This document shows, piece by piece, positions 1-9,310 of a stretch of DNA of 64,000 nucleotides (its first letter is position 1; every line of letters starts with the position of its first letter). Both the position numbers and the translations under genes were made by a program. The stretch lies in NCBI GenBank assembly GCA_022511225.1, contig JAFLRZ010000003.1:62001-126000 (forward strand). Reading direction: 5' to 3'. The notes beneath the pieces were generated by a model that worked only from the letters and a program-made list of their open reading frames with translations, had not been told where the DNA came from and made no database searches. Source of the DNA: Eubacterium sp. Its GTDB lineage: Bacteria > Bacillota > Clostridia > Oscillospirales > Acutalibacteraceae.

Positions 1-133
1 AATGCTTCGCGTAACTATTGAGGATGCACAAAGAGCATCTGAAAACTTCTCAATTCTTATGGGCGACAACGTTGAGCCGAGAAGAGAATTTATTGAAAAG
101 AATGCAAAGTTTGTAGAAAATCTGGATGTATAA
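1..133 (+). CDS. gyrB: DNA gyrase subunit B, C-terminal fragment
   Basis: Only the last 43 codons are in the window; the gene enters from the left edge and stops at TAA 131-133. The visible peptide contains [20 protein letters not shown] and ends ENLDV, which is the conserved C-terminal end of the TOPRIM/GyrB tail that contacts GyrA. GyrB is the ATPase subunit of the A2B2 gyrase that introduces negative supercoils. It is followed directly by a small membrane-protein gene and then gyrA, so the subunits are probably co-transcribed. The assignment rests on a short but very characteristic tail. Confidence 0.93.
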   Translation, partial: MLRVTIEDAQRASENFSILMGDNVEPRREFIEKNAKFVENLDV

Positions 134-134
134 T

Positions 135-1226
135 ATGAATAAAATCAAAATATTTATGTCGGAAGATGATTATTGCAAGGGTTTCAAGTTCAAATTAAAC
201 AAGCTTGGATTTAAGGAAAAAAGCAATATAATTTTTATGATTATTCTCAGTACTGTCATTACAGTGATTACGACAGTGCTTAAGCTGGACTATTTTGCGT
301 ATATAGTTTCTGCAGTATTTATGCTTACGGCAGTTATGATGACTATATCTCCTACCAAAAAGAGTTTAATCGGTGATTATCATACTTCTCCTTTTACTAA
401 AAAAGAAAAATCAATACTCTTTGATGATTACAAATTAAGCTTTATTTCTTCTTTTGAAAAGGTTGAAATGCTCATAGAAGATATATTTGCTTATGAAATC
501 GACAACGACAGTATAATTATCCAGCCGCTTGCAAGCAGTGAGTTTTACGTTATAAATAAAAGCAAAAATCAGGGCTTTGAGGTTGACAAGCTTTGCGAGC
601 TTCTTAAATCAAAATGTAAAAAAATAAACGTCAGCAATAATACTTACGTTACAGAAAGTGAGATTTCTAATCCTCATACAGACGAAACAGAAGTGACTGT
701 TCCCTTTTCGTTTGAAACTCAGATTACTCACAACGACTGCATTGAAAACCAGAAGCTTGCAGTAAGAAGAAACAGAAGTATGGCTGCAAACTACGTTTTT
801 ATTATGTTTTATATTGCCTTTGGAGCGTACAGCTATATCACAAGCAGAGATATAAAAATGCTCATAACAATATTTATTATAGCTGCTTCGATAGCGATAC
901 TCGCTCTTTACAACAACTTTATCGCAGTCAGAATAATGGCAAAAAAAGTAGAGAAAAACGATAAATTCGGCTCGCTTAAAAGGCATATTACCGTAAACAG
1001 CTCTTTTATAGAAACAGTAATTGAGTCAGCAGAAAAAAACGTTAACATTAACAGAGTAATTCCATTCGGTTATATAAGCATTGCAATGGAAAACGAGAAG
1101 TATATTTCAATAATAGCCGGAAGCGAAAGTCATATTTTTATACCAAAAAGATATTTAACGGCAGAGATGAATAAAAAGCTGACAGAAATACTAACTCACA
1201 AATGCCGATATATAAAGATGAAATAA
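135..1226 (+). CDS. YcxB-like tandem-domain membrane protein
   Basis: 363-residue protein of unknown function lying between gyrB and gyrA. It has two similar halves. Each starts with a short polar segment, then a pair of hydrophobic helices (about residues 33-73 and 219-265), then a cytosolic-looking beta-rich segment. The C-terminal half ends with a FIPKRYL motif, as in the YcxB-like family, so it may be an internal duplication. I chose ATG 135; an upstream in-frame ATG at 126 would overlap the gyrB stop by 8 bases. Neither has a strong Shine-Dalgarno site, so translational coupling to gyrB is likely. The YcxB assignment is by pattern only. Confidence 0.7.
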   Translation: MNKIKIFMSEDDYCKGFKFKLNKLGFKEKSNIIFMIILSTVITVITTVLKLDYFAYIVSAVFMLTAVMMTISPTKKSLIGDYHTSPFTKKEKSILFDDYKLSFISSFEKVEMLIEDIFAYEIDNDSIIIQPLASSEFYVINKSKNQGFEVDKLCELLKSKCKKINVSNNTYVTESEISNPHTDETEVTVPFSFETQITHNDCIENQKLAVRRNRSMAANYVFIMFYIAFGAYSYITSRDIKMLITIFIIAASIAILALYNNFIAVRIMAKKVEKNDKFGSLKRHITVNSSFIETVIESAEKNVNINRVIPFGYISIAMENEKYISIIAGSESHIFIPKRYLTAEMNKKLTEILTHKCRYIKMK

Positions 1227-1256
1227 ACTAAAAGAATCCTAAAGGAGTTGGATTTA

Positions 1257-3749
1257 ATGGATAATAATGAAATTCGTTATGACAACCAAAAAATTATTGA
1301 CGTTGAGATAAGCAGTGAAATAAGAAAAGCGTTTCTTGACTATTCAATGAGCGTTATCGTATCCCGTGCACTGCCTGACGTTCGTGACGGCTTAAAGCCA
1401 GTTCACAGAAGAATACTCTATGCAATGTACGACAATAATCTTTACCCTACTAATCCTTACCGTAAGTGCGCAACTACCGTCGGTGAAGTGCTCGGTCACT
1501 ATCATCCTCACGGTGACGCTTCCGTTTACGATGCAATGGTAAGGCTTGCTCAGCCGTTTTCAATGAGGCATACTCTTGTTGACGGTCACGGCAACTTCGG
1601 TTCTGTTGACGGCGATCCGCCTGCAGCATACCGTTACACGGAGTCAAGAATGAGCAAGACCTCAATGAAGCTCCTTGAGGATATTAAGAAAGACACCGTC
1701 GACTTTATATCAAACTTTGACGATACGTCAACAGAGCCTACGGTTTTGCCTGCACGTTTTCCAAACCTGCTTGTAAACGGCTCTTCGGGTATAGCCGTTG
1801 GTATGGCTACAAACATTCCTCCTCACAATATGAGCGAGGTAGTTGAGGGAATGTGCTGCCTTATTGACAATCCCGAGGCAGAGCTTGACGAGCTTATGCA
1901 GTACATAAAGGGTCCTGACTTCCCGACAGCCGGAATTATTATGGGTGCACGCGGAATAAGAGAAGCTTACGCAACAGGAAGAGGTAAAATTTACGTTCGT
2001 GCAAAGGCAGAAATTATCGAAACAAAGGGCGACAGATTCAAAATCGTTGTCACGGAAATTCCTTACGGCGTAAACAAGGCAAGACTAATCACAAGAATTG
2101 CAGAGCTTGTTAAGGAAAAAAGACTTGAGGGCGTTGCCGACGTTCAGGATTATTCCGACAGACGAGGAATGCATATTGAGATTACTGTTAAGAGAGATGC
2201 AAACGCTCAGGTCGTGCTTAATAATCTTTACAAGATGACTGATATGCAGGTAACCTTCGGCGCAATTCTTCTTGCGCTTGATGACGGTGTGCCTAAGATA
2301 CTCACACTCAAGCAGATTCTTGAAAAATATATTGATTTCCAAAAGGAAATAATAAGAAGAAGAACTGCATTTGATTTGAAGAAGGCTCAGGAAAGAGCAC
2401 ATATTTTAGAGGGTCTTGCAAAGGCTATTGATATAGTTGACGACGTTATTGCAACTATCCGTGCCTGCCGAGGCGGTCAGTCCGAGGCAAAAGCCGCTAT
2501 TATGGAAAAATTCGGCTTTGATGACCCTCAGGCAAGTGCAATCGTTGCTTACCGTCTTGGTCAGCTTGCAGGACTTGAAATTGAAAAAATCCTCAATGAA
2601 TTAGACGAGCTTCACGAAAAAATCAAGGATTTAACCGATATTCTTCAGAATGAGCAGAGAATACTTGACATTATTAAGGCAGAGGCAAGAGCTATTGCCG
2701 AAAAATTCGGTGACGAAAGAAGAACGGAAATCTCTGCATTTACGGGCGACGTTGATGATGAGGATCTTATTCCTGTAGAGGACTGTATTCTTACTCTCAC
2801 CGAAAAGGGATATATGAAGCGCCAGACTGTTGACACCTACAAGGCGCAGAACCGCGGCGGCAGAGGAATATCAGGTATGAGCAGAAGAGAAGAGGACGTT
2901 GCAAAGACAATGTTCACCTGCTCTACGCACGATTATATTATGATATTTACAAACTTCGGCAAGGTGTTCAAGCTTAAGGGCTATGAAATTCCCGAAAGCA
3001 GCCGTACAAGCAAGGGTATGAACGTTGTAAACATTCTTCCGCTTGAAAACGGTGAGCAGGTCAGTGCAATGGTACCTGTTCCTAAGGATGAGAGCAGAGC
3101 ATATCTTTGTATGATTACAAGAAACGGCGTTATCAAGAGAACTGCACTTGACCAGTACAACAACATCAGAAAGTCGGGTATTATTGCCATCAATCTTGAC
3201 GAGGGTGACGAGCTTTGCTGGGTAGAGATTACCGACGGCGAAAGAGATTTAATCGTTGCAACCCACGACGGTATGAGCATTTGCTTTAAGGAGTCTGATG
3301 CAAGACTTATCGGCAGAACTGCAAGAGGTGTTCGTGCAATCGAGCTTAAAGAAAACGACTACGTTGTTGGCTTTGCAGTTAAGCTTGACGGATATAAGCT
3401 TCTCACCGTTACCGAAACAGGCTACGGACGTAAGAGCGAATACGATGATTACCGTGTGCAGAACCGTGCAGGTAAGGGTCTTATCAACTATCATACCGAG
3501 AAGTTCGGCAAGGTTGCTATGATTGCGCCTGTTACTGACGATAACGACGTTATTATGATTTCGTCTGACGGAATTATTATACGTACTCACGTTGACCAGA
3601 TTTCAACCCTCCAGCGTGGTGCAAAGGGTGTAAAGGTTATGAGAGTAAACGAGGGCGAAAAGCTTGCTACAATTTCGGTTGTAGACAGAGCTTTGGAAGA
3701 AGATGACGACGAAACCGAGGAAGCAGAAGCACCTCAGGCAGAAGAATAA
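1257..3749 (+). CDS. gyrA: DNA gyrase subunit A
   Basis: 830-residue catalytic subunit of gyrase, which cleaves and religates DNA. ATG 1257 is preceded by AAAGGAG at 1241-1247; an in-frame TTG at 1248 lies too close to that site. The breakage-reunion domain covers the first ~500 residues, with the active-site Tyr at about residue 127 ([11 protein letters not shown]). The C-terminal beta-pinwheel carries a GyrA-box (QNRGGRG), which separates gyrase from topoisomerase IV ParC. The tail is acidic ([17 protein letters not shown]). The quinolone-determining helix reads [12 protein letters not shown], with Ala where E. coli has Ser83. It sits in the gyrB-YcxB-gyrA string. Confidence 0.97.
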   Translation: MDNNEIRYDNQKIIDVEISSEIRKAFLDYSMSVIVSRALPDVRDGLKPVHRRILYAMYDNNLYPTNPYRKCATTVGEVLGHYHPHGDASVYDAMVRLAQPFSMRHTLVDGHGNFGSVDGDPPAAYRYTESRMSKTSMKLLEDIKKDTVDFISNFDDTSTEPTVLPARFPNLLVNGSSGIAVGMATNIPPHNMSEVVEGMCCLIDNPEAELDELMQYIKGPDFPTAGIIMGARGIREAYATGRGKIYVRAKAEIIETKGDRFKIVVTEIPYGVNKARLITRIAELVKEKRLEGVADVQDYSDRRGMHIEITVKRDANAQVVLNNLYKMTDMQVTFGAILLALDDGVPKILTLKQILEKYIDFQKEIIRRRTAFDLKKAQERAHILEGLAKAIDIVDDVIATIRACRGGQSEAKAAIMEKFGFDDPQASAIVAYRLGQLAGLEIEKILNELDELHEKIKDLTDILQNEQRILDIIKAEARAIAEKFGDERRTEISAFTGDVDDEDLIPVEDCILTLTEKGYMKRQTVDTYKAQNRGGRGISGMSRREEDVAKTMFTCSTHDYIMIFTNFGKVFKLKGYEIPESSRTSKGMNVVNILPLENGEQVSAMVPVPKDESRAYLCMITRNGVIKRTALDQYNNIRKSGIIAINLDEGDELCWVEITDGERDLIVATHDGMSICFKESDARLIGRTARGVRAIELKENDYVVGFAVKLDGYKLLTVTETGYGRKSEYDDYRVQNRAGKGLINYHTEKFGKVAMIAPVTDDNDVIMISSDGIIIRTHVDQISTLQRGAKGVKVMRVNEGEKLATISVVDRALEEDDDETEEAEAPQAEE

Positions 3750-3797
3750 GTCATTAATTCTTCTAAAATCCTTTCACTGTAATAAGGGGGATTAAAT

Positions 3798-4265
3798 TTG
3801 AAAAATAAATCAATAGTAATAATGTTTATTGTTATTGCTGTTATTGCAATTCTTGTAACTTTTCGAATTTTTAGCAATGAAGAAGCTAAGGCTGATACAG
3901 CCGCCAATGCTTTGTCTTTTGGTGCATTTATGGATTATGAAATCCCTTCTTATATTATAGATGAAATAAAATTGGACAACGATATGCAGCTTTGTATATA
4001 TTTAACAGAAGCTGATACTATAGGTATTGCATATATTGATTGTTCTGACATTTATGAATATTATGTAATTGAAAAACGAAGTATGGCTATAACTGAAATT
4101 CAAAATGGTATATTTAATAATTCTCAGTTTAGTTATTTTAACAGACAAGATGTAAAATATTCACTTACTTCTGAATATGTTTCTGACAGTAAAGAATACA
4201 ATGTTGTTCTCAGTGATAACACAGACTTTACATTTTATTTTTCATATAATCAAGATAATCTCTAA
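3798..4265 (+). CDS. Small membrane-anchored hypothetical protein
   Basis: 155-residue protein that I do not recognise. TTG 3798 is preceded by AAGGGGG at 3784-3790, a good Shine-Dalgarno site, and no ATG lies near. One N-terminal hydrophobic helix (residues 6-24) acts as signal anchor. The remaining ~125 residues are hydrophilic with alternating aromatic and polar positions and are probably outside the membrane. There is no lipobox, Cys pair or catalytic motif. The gene is visibly more AT-rich and uses more A/T-ending codons than gyrA next to it, so it may be an accessory insertion between gyrA and the LCP gene. Confidence 0.6.
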   Translation: MKNKSIVIMFIVIAVIAILVTFRIFSNEEAKADTAANALSFGAFMDYEIPSYIIDEIKLDNDMQLCIYLTEADTIGIAYIDCSDIYEYYVIEKRSMAITEIQNGIFNNSQFSYFNRQDVKYSLTSEYVSDSKEYNVVLSDNTDFTFYFSYNQDNL

Positions 4266-4357
4266 CTTAAATCTATTTGCGGGGAATGATTAATTACCAT
4301 ATTATATAACTTGAATTTTATTCACAAATAGTTTATATTATGTTTAACATTGCAGTG

Positions 4358-4363
4358 TATAAT
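4358..4363 (+). promoter_or_regulatory. Probable extended -10 promoter element for the LCP gene
   Basis: TATAAT directly preceded by TG lies 38 bases before ATG 4401. The -35 is poor (TTTATA-like at about 4332). A transcript starting near 4370 would leave little room for the ATG at 4374 and favours the start at 4401. Confidence 0.4.
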
Positions 4364-4400
4364 AGGTGACACGATGAAAAGTCCGAAGGAGAATATACCT

Positions 4401-6080
4401 ATGGAAAAAGAATCCTATAGCATAGACGATATACTGTCCGAGGTAAAAAAGAGAAGAGATAACGATTCTTCCGACCCTACCGAAAATGACGTAACCGAGA
4501 CGGAAGAAAAGGCAAACAGCGAAAAAGACTCTCAGCCGGTGGCAGAAGATACTGCAGAAGATACACCTGAGGAGGCTGCAATCGAGGGTGACCTTGAGGA
4601 AGCAGTTGAAAGCTCTGACTCGGAGGAAATTCAGCCTGAGCAGACCGAAGCAGACAGCTTTGAGCCTGAAATCGTTGAAAAAGAGCCGGAAAATAATACT
4701 AAAGACGCTGAAGCTGAAAAAACTGACGGAATGGTAGATCTGTTTGCTCTCGGAAATGACGACAGTATTCTTGAAGAAGAGAAAGCAGAAGATACTGCGC
4801 CTGAAAAGCAGAAGTTTTTTGCTACCAAAAAAGGCAAAATATTAAAAGCAGTCATAATATGCCTCGTTATCCTAATTTTAGGTGCAGGAATATTTTTGGG
4901 GGTAAAACTTTACAAGCAGATCGACAATATGACAGATAAAAATCCTGACTCCTCTGTACAGCAGGAGGAATGGAAGGGCATGGGCGAGCTTGAAGAGGAA
5001 TACCCTGAAATCATAGAAACCGATGCAACTCAGCTATCCTCACTTCAGGATATGATAAAGACGTGGTACTATAACGGCGAGCCGTGCCACTCAACTCACG
5101 TGCTGAACGTTCTTCTTTTGGGTGAGGACACACGAGGAAATGAAATTTTAGAGGAGGGCACGAGAGCAGACTCTTCAATTATTGTAAGCATTAATACCGA
5201 CACGGGCAAGATAACGCTTACTTCGGTGCTCAGAGATGCTTATGCATATTGGGAGGCAAAGCCTGGTGACGAAAGCACGGGTATTTTCGGCAAAATCAAC
5301 GGCTCGATGAATCTTGAAGGCGGTAACGTTAACACGTATATTAATGCTATTGAAAGGCTCTACAAGGTTAATATTGATAATTACGTAATCGTTAATTTTG
5401 ATTCCTTCAAGAAGATTATTGACGCAATGGGCGGAGTAACGCTTGAGCTTACTTCTGCTGAGATAAGAGAAATTAACAATCATCCTAAGAGATACGGCGA
5501 CGTATATATTGAGCAGACCTTTGACGGAAACAAGGGAGAAATGCTCCTCAACGGTAAGCAGGCACTTGCATATTGCAGAATAAGAAAGCTTGACAGCGAC
5601 AATATGAGAGCTGACAGGCAAAAAACTACGCTTATGGCAATCTTTCAGCAGGCAAAGGGCGAAAGCAAAGCAACGCTTGCCAAAATAGCAAACGCTCTTA
5701 TGCCATACGTAAAGACAGGATTCAGCGCAAAAAATATTATTTCTATCGTAACGTATGCCTTTACCGAAGGTTGGCTGGGATATGACACTCAGATGATATC
5801 AGTTCCTAATGCAAGGATAAACGAGATAGGCGGAATGTCATACGGTGCATGGTGCTGGCGACCTGACTTCCCGCAGGATGCGCATTATCTGCAGACTCTT
5901 CTCTACGGAAAGACAGGAATAAAGCTTGCACAGACAAGAGTTGACGTTGCTAAATGCGAGGATTACGGCTTTTTCAGTGAGGGCGGTTATTCCGTTTCAC
6001 GAACAATTTATAACAATGCGTACGGCGAAACGACAACGTATGAAGAGATGACAAAAAAGCAGGAATCCACTTCAAATTAA
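4401..6080 (+). CDS. LytR-CpsA-Psr (LCP) family wall-polymer ligase
   Basis: 559-residue single-pass membrane protein. LCP enzymes transfer lipid-linked anionic glycopolymers onto peptidoglycan at the outer membrane face. Residues 1-140 are a long, acidic, low-complexity cytoplasmic tail starting with SYSIDDILSEVKKR. A transmembrane helix spans about 147-170. The LCP domain follows with LLLGEDTRGN, the RADSSIIVSI strand, TLTSVLRDAY, the NFDSFKKIIDAMGGV segment and the YCRIRKLDSDNMRADRQ signature with its conserved Arg residues. I chose ATG 4401 because AAGGAG sits at 4386-4391; ATG 4374 is the alternative. A rho-independent terminator follows the stop. The polymer substrate cannot be told. 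Confidence 0.9.
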   Translation: MEKESYSIDDILSEVKKRRDNDSSDPTENDVTETEEKANSEKDSQPVAEDTAEDTPEEAAIEGDLEEAVESSDSEEIQPEQTEADSFEPEIVEKEPENNTKDAEAEKTDGMVDLFALGNDDSILEEEKAEDTAPEKQKFFATKKGKILKAVIICLVILILGAGIFLGVKLYKQIDNMTDKNPDSSVQQEEWKGMGELEEEYPEIIETDATQLSSLQDMIKTWYYNGEPCHSTHVLNVLLLGEDTRGNEILEEGTRADSSIIVSINTDTGKITLTSVLRDAYAYWEAKPGDESTGIFGKINGSMNLEGGNVNTYINAIERLYKVNIDNYVIVNFDSFKKIIDAMGGVTLELTSAEIREINNHPKRYGDVYIEQTFDGNKGEMLLNGKQALAYCRIRKLDSDNMRADRQKTTLMAIFQQAKGESKATLAKIANALMPYVKTGFSAKNIISIVTYAFTEGWLGYDTQMISVPNARINEIGGMSYGAWCWRPDFPQDAHYLQTLLYGKTGIKLAQTRVDVAKCEDYGFFSEGGYSVSRTIYNNAYGETTTYEEMTKKQESTSN

Positions 6081-6100
6081 CAAACGAATACCACAAAACA

Positions 6101-6128
6101 AACCCCTTATCTGTTACGATAAGGGGTT
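6101..6128. terminator. Hairpin between convergent genes
   Basis: AACCCCTTAT and ATAAGGGGTT form a perfect 10-bp stem with an 8-base loop, just after the LCP gene and facing the convergent phosphatase gene. The T tract on either side is weak, so it probably acts on both strands. Confidence 0.75.
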
Positions 6129-6152
6129 AAATTTATTTGCATAAGTGTGCCA

Positions 6153-6182
6153 TCGGCGCAGTGTGCGTTGTACGCGCGCCGA
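6153..6182 (+). repeat. Dispersed 30-nt hairpin repeat, copy A
   Basis: TCGGCGCAGTGTGC then GTTGTACGCGCGCCGA. It folds into a 13-bp stem (two G-T wobbles, one bulged A, 3-base loop). It is identical to copy B (28283-28312) and differs at two sites from the inverted copy C (49615-49644). It lies in the gap between two convergent genes. Confidence 0.85.
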
Positions 6183-6189
6183 GGAAGCA

Positions 6190-6822
6190 TTATTCATTTT
6201 CTTTTGTTAAGCTTATTGGTGATGTATCAACAACCTCGAGTTTTTTTGCCTGCATCCAGAGTGAAGGCGTAATGCGAAGCTTATAGCCGTAGCCGGCATC
6301 CATTTGCCAGTGCGCCATAGGGGCTTCGGGAATACCAAAGCACGAAAGTATCGTCATAAGCACACCTGCGTGGCCGACAATCGCAAAGGTCTGTGTGCCT
6401 GTTTTTACACAGCCGTCAACCACCTTTTCAAACGCATTGCAGATTCGCTCTATAAAATGAGCGTTGCTTTCACCGAACGGGGCAGACGTATTTATATCCC
6501 CTCTCAGCCACTTCTGAAAATCCTCGTTGCCCTCAAGCTCCTTTGCCGTAAGACCTTCAAATTCACCAAAATCGTATTCAATAAAATCATTTATTACAAT
6601 AATGTTATTTTTTGGAAACATAATTGAGGCAGAGTCCTTGCACCTCTTAAGGGGCGACGAAAACACTGCATCGACTATCGGGTAATGATGCTTTGCCTTG
6701 ATAGAATGAAGCGAAGATATACTATCTGTAGTGAGTGGCAAATCTGTATGCCCAATATACTGTGCGTTTAAGTTTCCCTTAGTCAGTCCGTGCCTGAACA
6801 GGTAAATAGTATAGGTTTTCAT
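6190..6822 (-). CDS. Histidine phosphatase (phosphoglycerate mutase superfamily)
   Basis: 210-residue cytosolic protein of the branch-1 histidine phosphatase family, similar in size to GpmB and CobC. The phosphate-accepting RHG is at residues 10-12 (YLFRHGLTKGN). SSPLKRCKDSA carries the second conserved Arg, the acid/base Glu lies in DFGEFEGLT, and the second catalytic His is in IVGHAG. ATG 6822 has a good AAGGAGG site upstream. It stands alone, convergent with the LCP gene and divergent from an XRE regulator. The natural substrate cannot be set from sequence; sugar phosphates or a cobalamin or nucleotide intermediate are all possible. Confidence 0.85.
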   Translation of the reverse strand: MKTYTIYLFRHGLTKGNLNAQYIGHTDLPLTTDSISSLHSIKAKHHYPIVDAVFSSPLKRCKDSASIMFPKNNIIVINDFIEYDFGEFEGLTAKELEGNEDFQKWLRGDINTSAPFGESNAHFIERICNAFEKVVDGCVKTGTQTFAIVGHAGVLMTILSCFGIPEAPMAHWQMDAGYGYKLRITPSLWMQAKKLEVVDTSPISLTKENE

Positions 6823-6882
6823 AGCGTAAAACCTCCTTATAAGTCGAAATATTACAATTAGATAACAAAATCAGCTTCGCAC

Positions 6883-6910
6883 TTTACAATCAGTAATACG
6901 GTGATATAAT
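6883..6910 (+). promoter_or_regulatory. Sigma-A type promoter of the XRE gene at 6948
   Basis: TTTACA at 6883-6888, a 16-base spacer and TATAAT at 6905-6910. The expected start near 6917 gives a leader of about 30 bases. Confidence 0.7.
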
Positions 6911-6947
6911 ACTATTTGTATTATTAACGAAACGGAATTGATAATTT

Positions 6948-7562
6948 ATGGAGAATAAAGAAAAGGTTTCAAAGTTTGCAACGGTGCTTTCCCAGCTCAG
7001 AAAGGAAAGAGGTATCAGCCAGAAACAGGCTGCGGCAGATCTTAAAATAAGTCAGGCACTCCTGAGCCATTACGAAAAGGGCATTCGCGAATGCGGACTT
7101 GATTTTGTAATAAGATGCAGCGAATATTACGGGGTAACCGCCGATTATCTTCTCGGAATAAGCGACAGCAGAACGGGAATTGACGCTATCGGAAGCTGTG
7201 ACTGCAAGGACGGAGAAAAATCCAAGTTAGCATTTCTTGCAGATGCAACCAGAATGCTCCTCAGCCTTATGCCGTCAACGAGAGATGAAAAGGTAACAAA
7301 ATACGTTTACGATTACTACACTCTTTGCGTCTACCGAGGTGCAGTTACTATGGCGAGGGCAGGCATCCTCCCAAAAGAAATGTTCAAGTTTGACTTTAAT
7401 TTAGGCAGAGAGCTTGCTTCAGCGGCAATTGCCGTAGAGGATGCAAAATTTGTATTTATTGAGGACAAATCCCGTACTGGCTCCGATCTCGGCGAAAAGA
7501 CTTCGCTTCACAGCTTAATTGAAAGCGCAGAAGAGCTGATACTTACAAACTTCGTTGTCTGA
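6948..7562 (+). CDS. XRE-family helix-turn-helix regulator
   Basis: 204-residue protein. Residues ~9-66 form a Cro/CI-type helix-turn-helix (LSQLRKERGISQKQAAADLK, then SQALLSHYEKGIRECGLDFV). The YYGVTADYLLGISD ending is typical of Firmicutes XRE regulators. The remaining ~130 residues are an alpha-helical domain without a recognisable ligand motif. It has its own promoter at 6883-6910. It points at the convergent mtnN gene and is divergent from the phosphatase gene, so a target cannot be inferred from context. Ribosome binding is weak (GGAATTG before ATG 6948). Confidence 0.82.
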   Translation: MENKEKVSKFATVLSQLRKERGISQKQAAADLKISQALLSHYEKGIRECGLDFVIRCSEYYGVTADYLLGISDSRTGIDAIGSCDCKDGEKSKLAFLADATRMLLSLMPSTRDEKVTKYVYDYYTLCVYRGAVTMARAGILPKEMFKFDFNLGRELASAAIAVEDAKFVFIEDKSRTGSDLGEKTSLHSLIESAEELILTNFVV

Positions 7563-7579
7563 TATAAGCGGGCAAACGC

Positions 7580-8290
7580 TTAGTATAAGCTGATCTGCTC
7601 TTGTTCAGTTTTAATAAAATCTACTATGATAGCCGTGGAAATATCTGCGGCTATTTTTTTGAAGGTGGGATAATCAATCTGTGCTGCTGATTCATCACCG
7701 CCGTCACTTATTGAGCGAAGCACTGCAAACGGAATATTGTTTGCCGCACAGGCGTGACCGATTGCACCACCCTCCATTTCTCCGCATATGGCGCCGAAAT
7801 CAGATGAAAGCGAATTTTTCAGCTCACTGCTCGCAATAAAAACATCTCCGCTTGCGATTGTACCGCGGTGGATTTTTTCGCCTGAGTTGATTGCACAGCG
7901 CGAGAGCTTATCGGAAAGCTCCTTGTCTGTTTTTATCTTAACAGTATTGAGTCCGTCAATAAAGCCTTTAGGGTCACCGAGAGGTGTTATATCTATATCG
8001 TGCTCGCAGACGTCTGTTGCAATTACGACATTTTTTATCACCACGTCAGGACTGAGCGAGCAGGCACAGCCGATATTGATAATCTTGTCAATATCGAAAT
8101 TATCTATCATAGCCTGAGTGCATATAGCGGCATTCACCTTGCCGATTCCGCACTGCGCAACGCATACCATAACGTCCTCAATAAAACCGCATACAAATTC
8201 AACACCTGCAAAGCTTGCTGTAGTTTTGCTCTTAACCCTTGCCTTAAGCGCATTAACCTCAACATCCATTGCACCGATAATACCAAGCAT
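7580..8290 (-). CDS. mtnN: 5'-methylthioadenosine/S-adenosylhomocysteine nucleosidase
   Basis: 236-residue enzyme that hydrolyses MTA and SAH to adenine plus the thioribose or ribosyl-homocysteine, in the activated-methyl cycle. The N-terminus IIGAMDVEV carries the catalytic Glu (residue 11). QCGIGKVNAA is the phosphorylase-fold core. CGEMEGGAIGHAC binds the ribose hydroxyls, and SISDGGD holds the catalytic Asp. The length matches the family (~230). It is monocistronic, convergent with the XRE gene and divergent from the rpmH operon. A short stem (TAAGCG/CGCTTA) overlaps its stop codon. Confidence 0.94.
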   Translation of the reverse strand: MLGIIGAMDVEVNALKARVKSKTTASFAGVEFVCGFIEDVMVCVAQCGIGKVNAAICTQAMIDNFDIDKIINIGCACSLSPDVVIKNVVIATDVCEHDIDITPLGDPKGFIDGLNTVKIKTDKELSDKLSRCAINSGEKIHRGTIASGDVFIASSELKNSLSSDFGAICGEMEGGAIGHACAANNIPFAVLRSISDGGDESAAQIDYPTFKKIAADISTAIIVDFIKTEQEQISLY

Positions 8291-8399
8291 AATTTAACTC
8301 CTTTAAAATTTGTCTTGGGTACGGATAAAAGTCTATACCCAACATATAGTGTTATTATAATATATTATATTAATAATTACAAGAATGTAAATATTTTTA

Positions 8400-8429
8400 T
8401 TGACAAGGTGAAAGCAAATAATATATAAT
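8400..8429 (+). promoter_or_regulatory. Strong promoter of the rpmH-rnpA operon
   Basis: Consensus TTGACA at 8400-8405, an 18-base spacer and TATAAT at 8424-8429. The predicted start near 8436 gives a leader of about 140 bases before rpmH. No DnaA boxes (TTATCCACA) are seen in this gap. Confidence 0.75.
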
Positions 8430-8576
8430 AATGAGCGATATTGTGAAGAGGTGTTTATTGGCTCAAGTTTTGTTACCATAATCACCTTTCATAAATACAA
8501 ATTGCCTGCATTATACCCATGCAGAGATTATAAAAGATTAAGACGAGTTTAGTCTTTTGATTGGAGTGAAAAGAGA

Positions 8577-8711
8577 ATGAAGAGAACTTTCCAGCCTAAG
8601 AAGAGACATGCAAAGAAGGAGCATGGCTTCAGAAAGAGAATGTCAACAAGAAATGGTAGAAAGGTACTTGCTCGCCGTCGTGCAAAGGGCAGAAAAAAGC
8701 TTTCTTACTAA
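8577..8711 (+). CDS. rpmH: 50S ribosomal protein L34
   Basis: 44-residue, very basic protein starting [20 protein letters not shown] and ending [12 protein letters not shown], the standard bacterial L34 sequence and length. It is a structural protein of the large subunit near the exit tunnel. ATG 8577 has GGAG at 8563-8566. It is the first gene of the operon with rnpA, yidD, yidC and jag, a gene order conserved across bacteria next to the replication origin. Confidence 0.98.
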   Translation: MKRTFQPKKRHAKKEHGFRKRMSTRNGRKVLARRRAKGRKKLSY

Positions 8712-8732
8712 TTACCGAATGGGAGTGATTAG

Positions 8733-9065
8733 GTGAAAAGCACCACCTTGAAAGAGAATAAGGATTTTCGCCGTCTTTACTATAGAGGAAAGAGCGAAGC
8801 ATCCTCCTGTCTTGTTACCTATGTAGCAAAAAATAATCTCGGTGAAAGCCGTGTCGGCATAACGAGCGGCAAGAAAATCGGTAACGCCGTCAAGCGTAAC
8901 CGTGCAAGACGAGTAATACGTGCCGCATTCAGCAGAAACGAGAACAAGCTTAAAGGTAACTACGACATAGTTTTTGTTGCAAGAACGAAAACAACGATTG
9001 TTAAAATGCAGGAGGTTGAAAAGCAGATGACCATGCATCTGAAAAACTTGGGAGTGATAGATTGA
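8733..9065 (+). CDS. rnpA: Ribonuclease P protein component
   Basis: 110-residue basic protein that assists the catalytic RNA of RNase P in tRNA 5' processing. The family signature is clear: [13 protein letters not shown] at the N-terminus and the RNR helix [24 protein letters not shown] 8733 is the start, with GGGAG at 8721-8725. The gene begins 21 bases after rpmH and overlaps yidD by 4 bases (TTGA), so translation is probably coupled. Confidence 0.97.
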   Translation: MKSTTLKENKDFRRLYYRGKSEASSCLVTYVAKNNLGESRVGITSGKKIGNAVKRNRARRVIRAAFSRNENKLKGNYDIVFVARTKTTIVKMQEVEKQMTMHLKNLGVID

Positions 9066-9310
9066 AGGGGCTTATAAAAAAGGTTATGGTTTTTTTAATC
9101 AGAACCTATCAGCTTACTATCAGTCCGCGCTTTTCTCACGGCAGCTGCAGATTTAATCCTACCTGTTCTCAGTATGCCATTGAGGCTATAGAAATTCACG
9201 GAATTTTAAAAGGCACTGCTCTGGCAGTATGGAGAATTATGAGGTGTAATCCCTTTTGCAAGGGTGGCTGGGACCCTGTTCCCCCCAAAAAAACAAATGA
9301 GGACAAATAA
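9062..9310 (+). CDS. yidD: Membrane protein insertion efficiency factor YidD
   Basis: 82-residue protein with the family signature: [10 protein letters not shown], the conserved [15 protein letters not shown] cysteine motif and the [17 protein letters not shown] ending. It has an N-terminal amphipathic helix that places it at the inner face of the membrane, where it helps YidC-dependent insertion. The start is TTG 9062 inside the rnpA stop. Its own stop overlaps the yidC ATG by one base, so rnpA, yidD and yidC are stitched together. Confidence 0.95.
   Translation: MKGLIKKVMVFLIRTYQLTISPRFSHGSCRFNPTCSQYAIEAIEIHGILKGTALAVWRIMRCNPFCKGGWDPVPPKKTNEDK

Noticed and set aside
8291-8576. Replication origin upstream of rpmH
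   Set aside because: No TTATCCACA/TGTGGATAA boxes or AT-rich 13-mers arranged as an oriC; the gap is explained by a promoter and leader.
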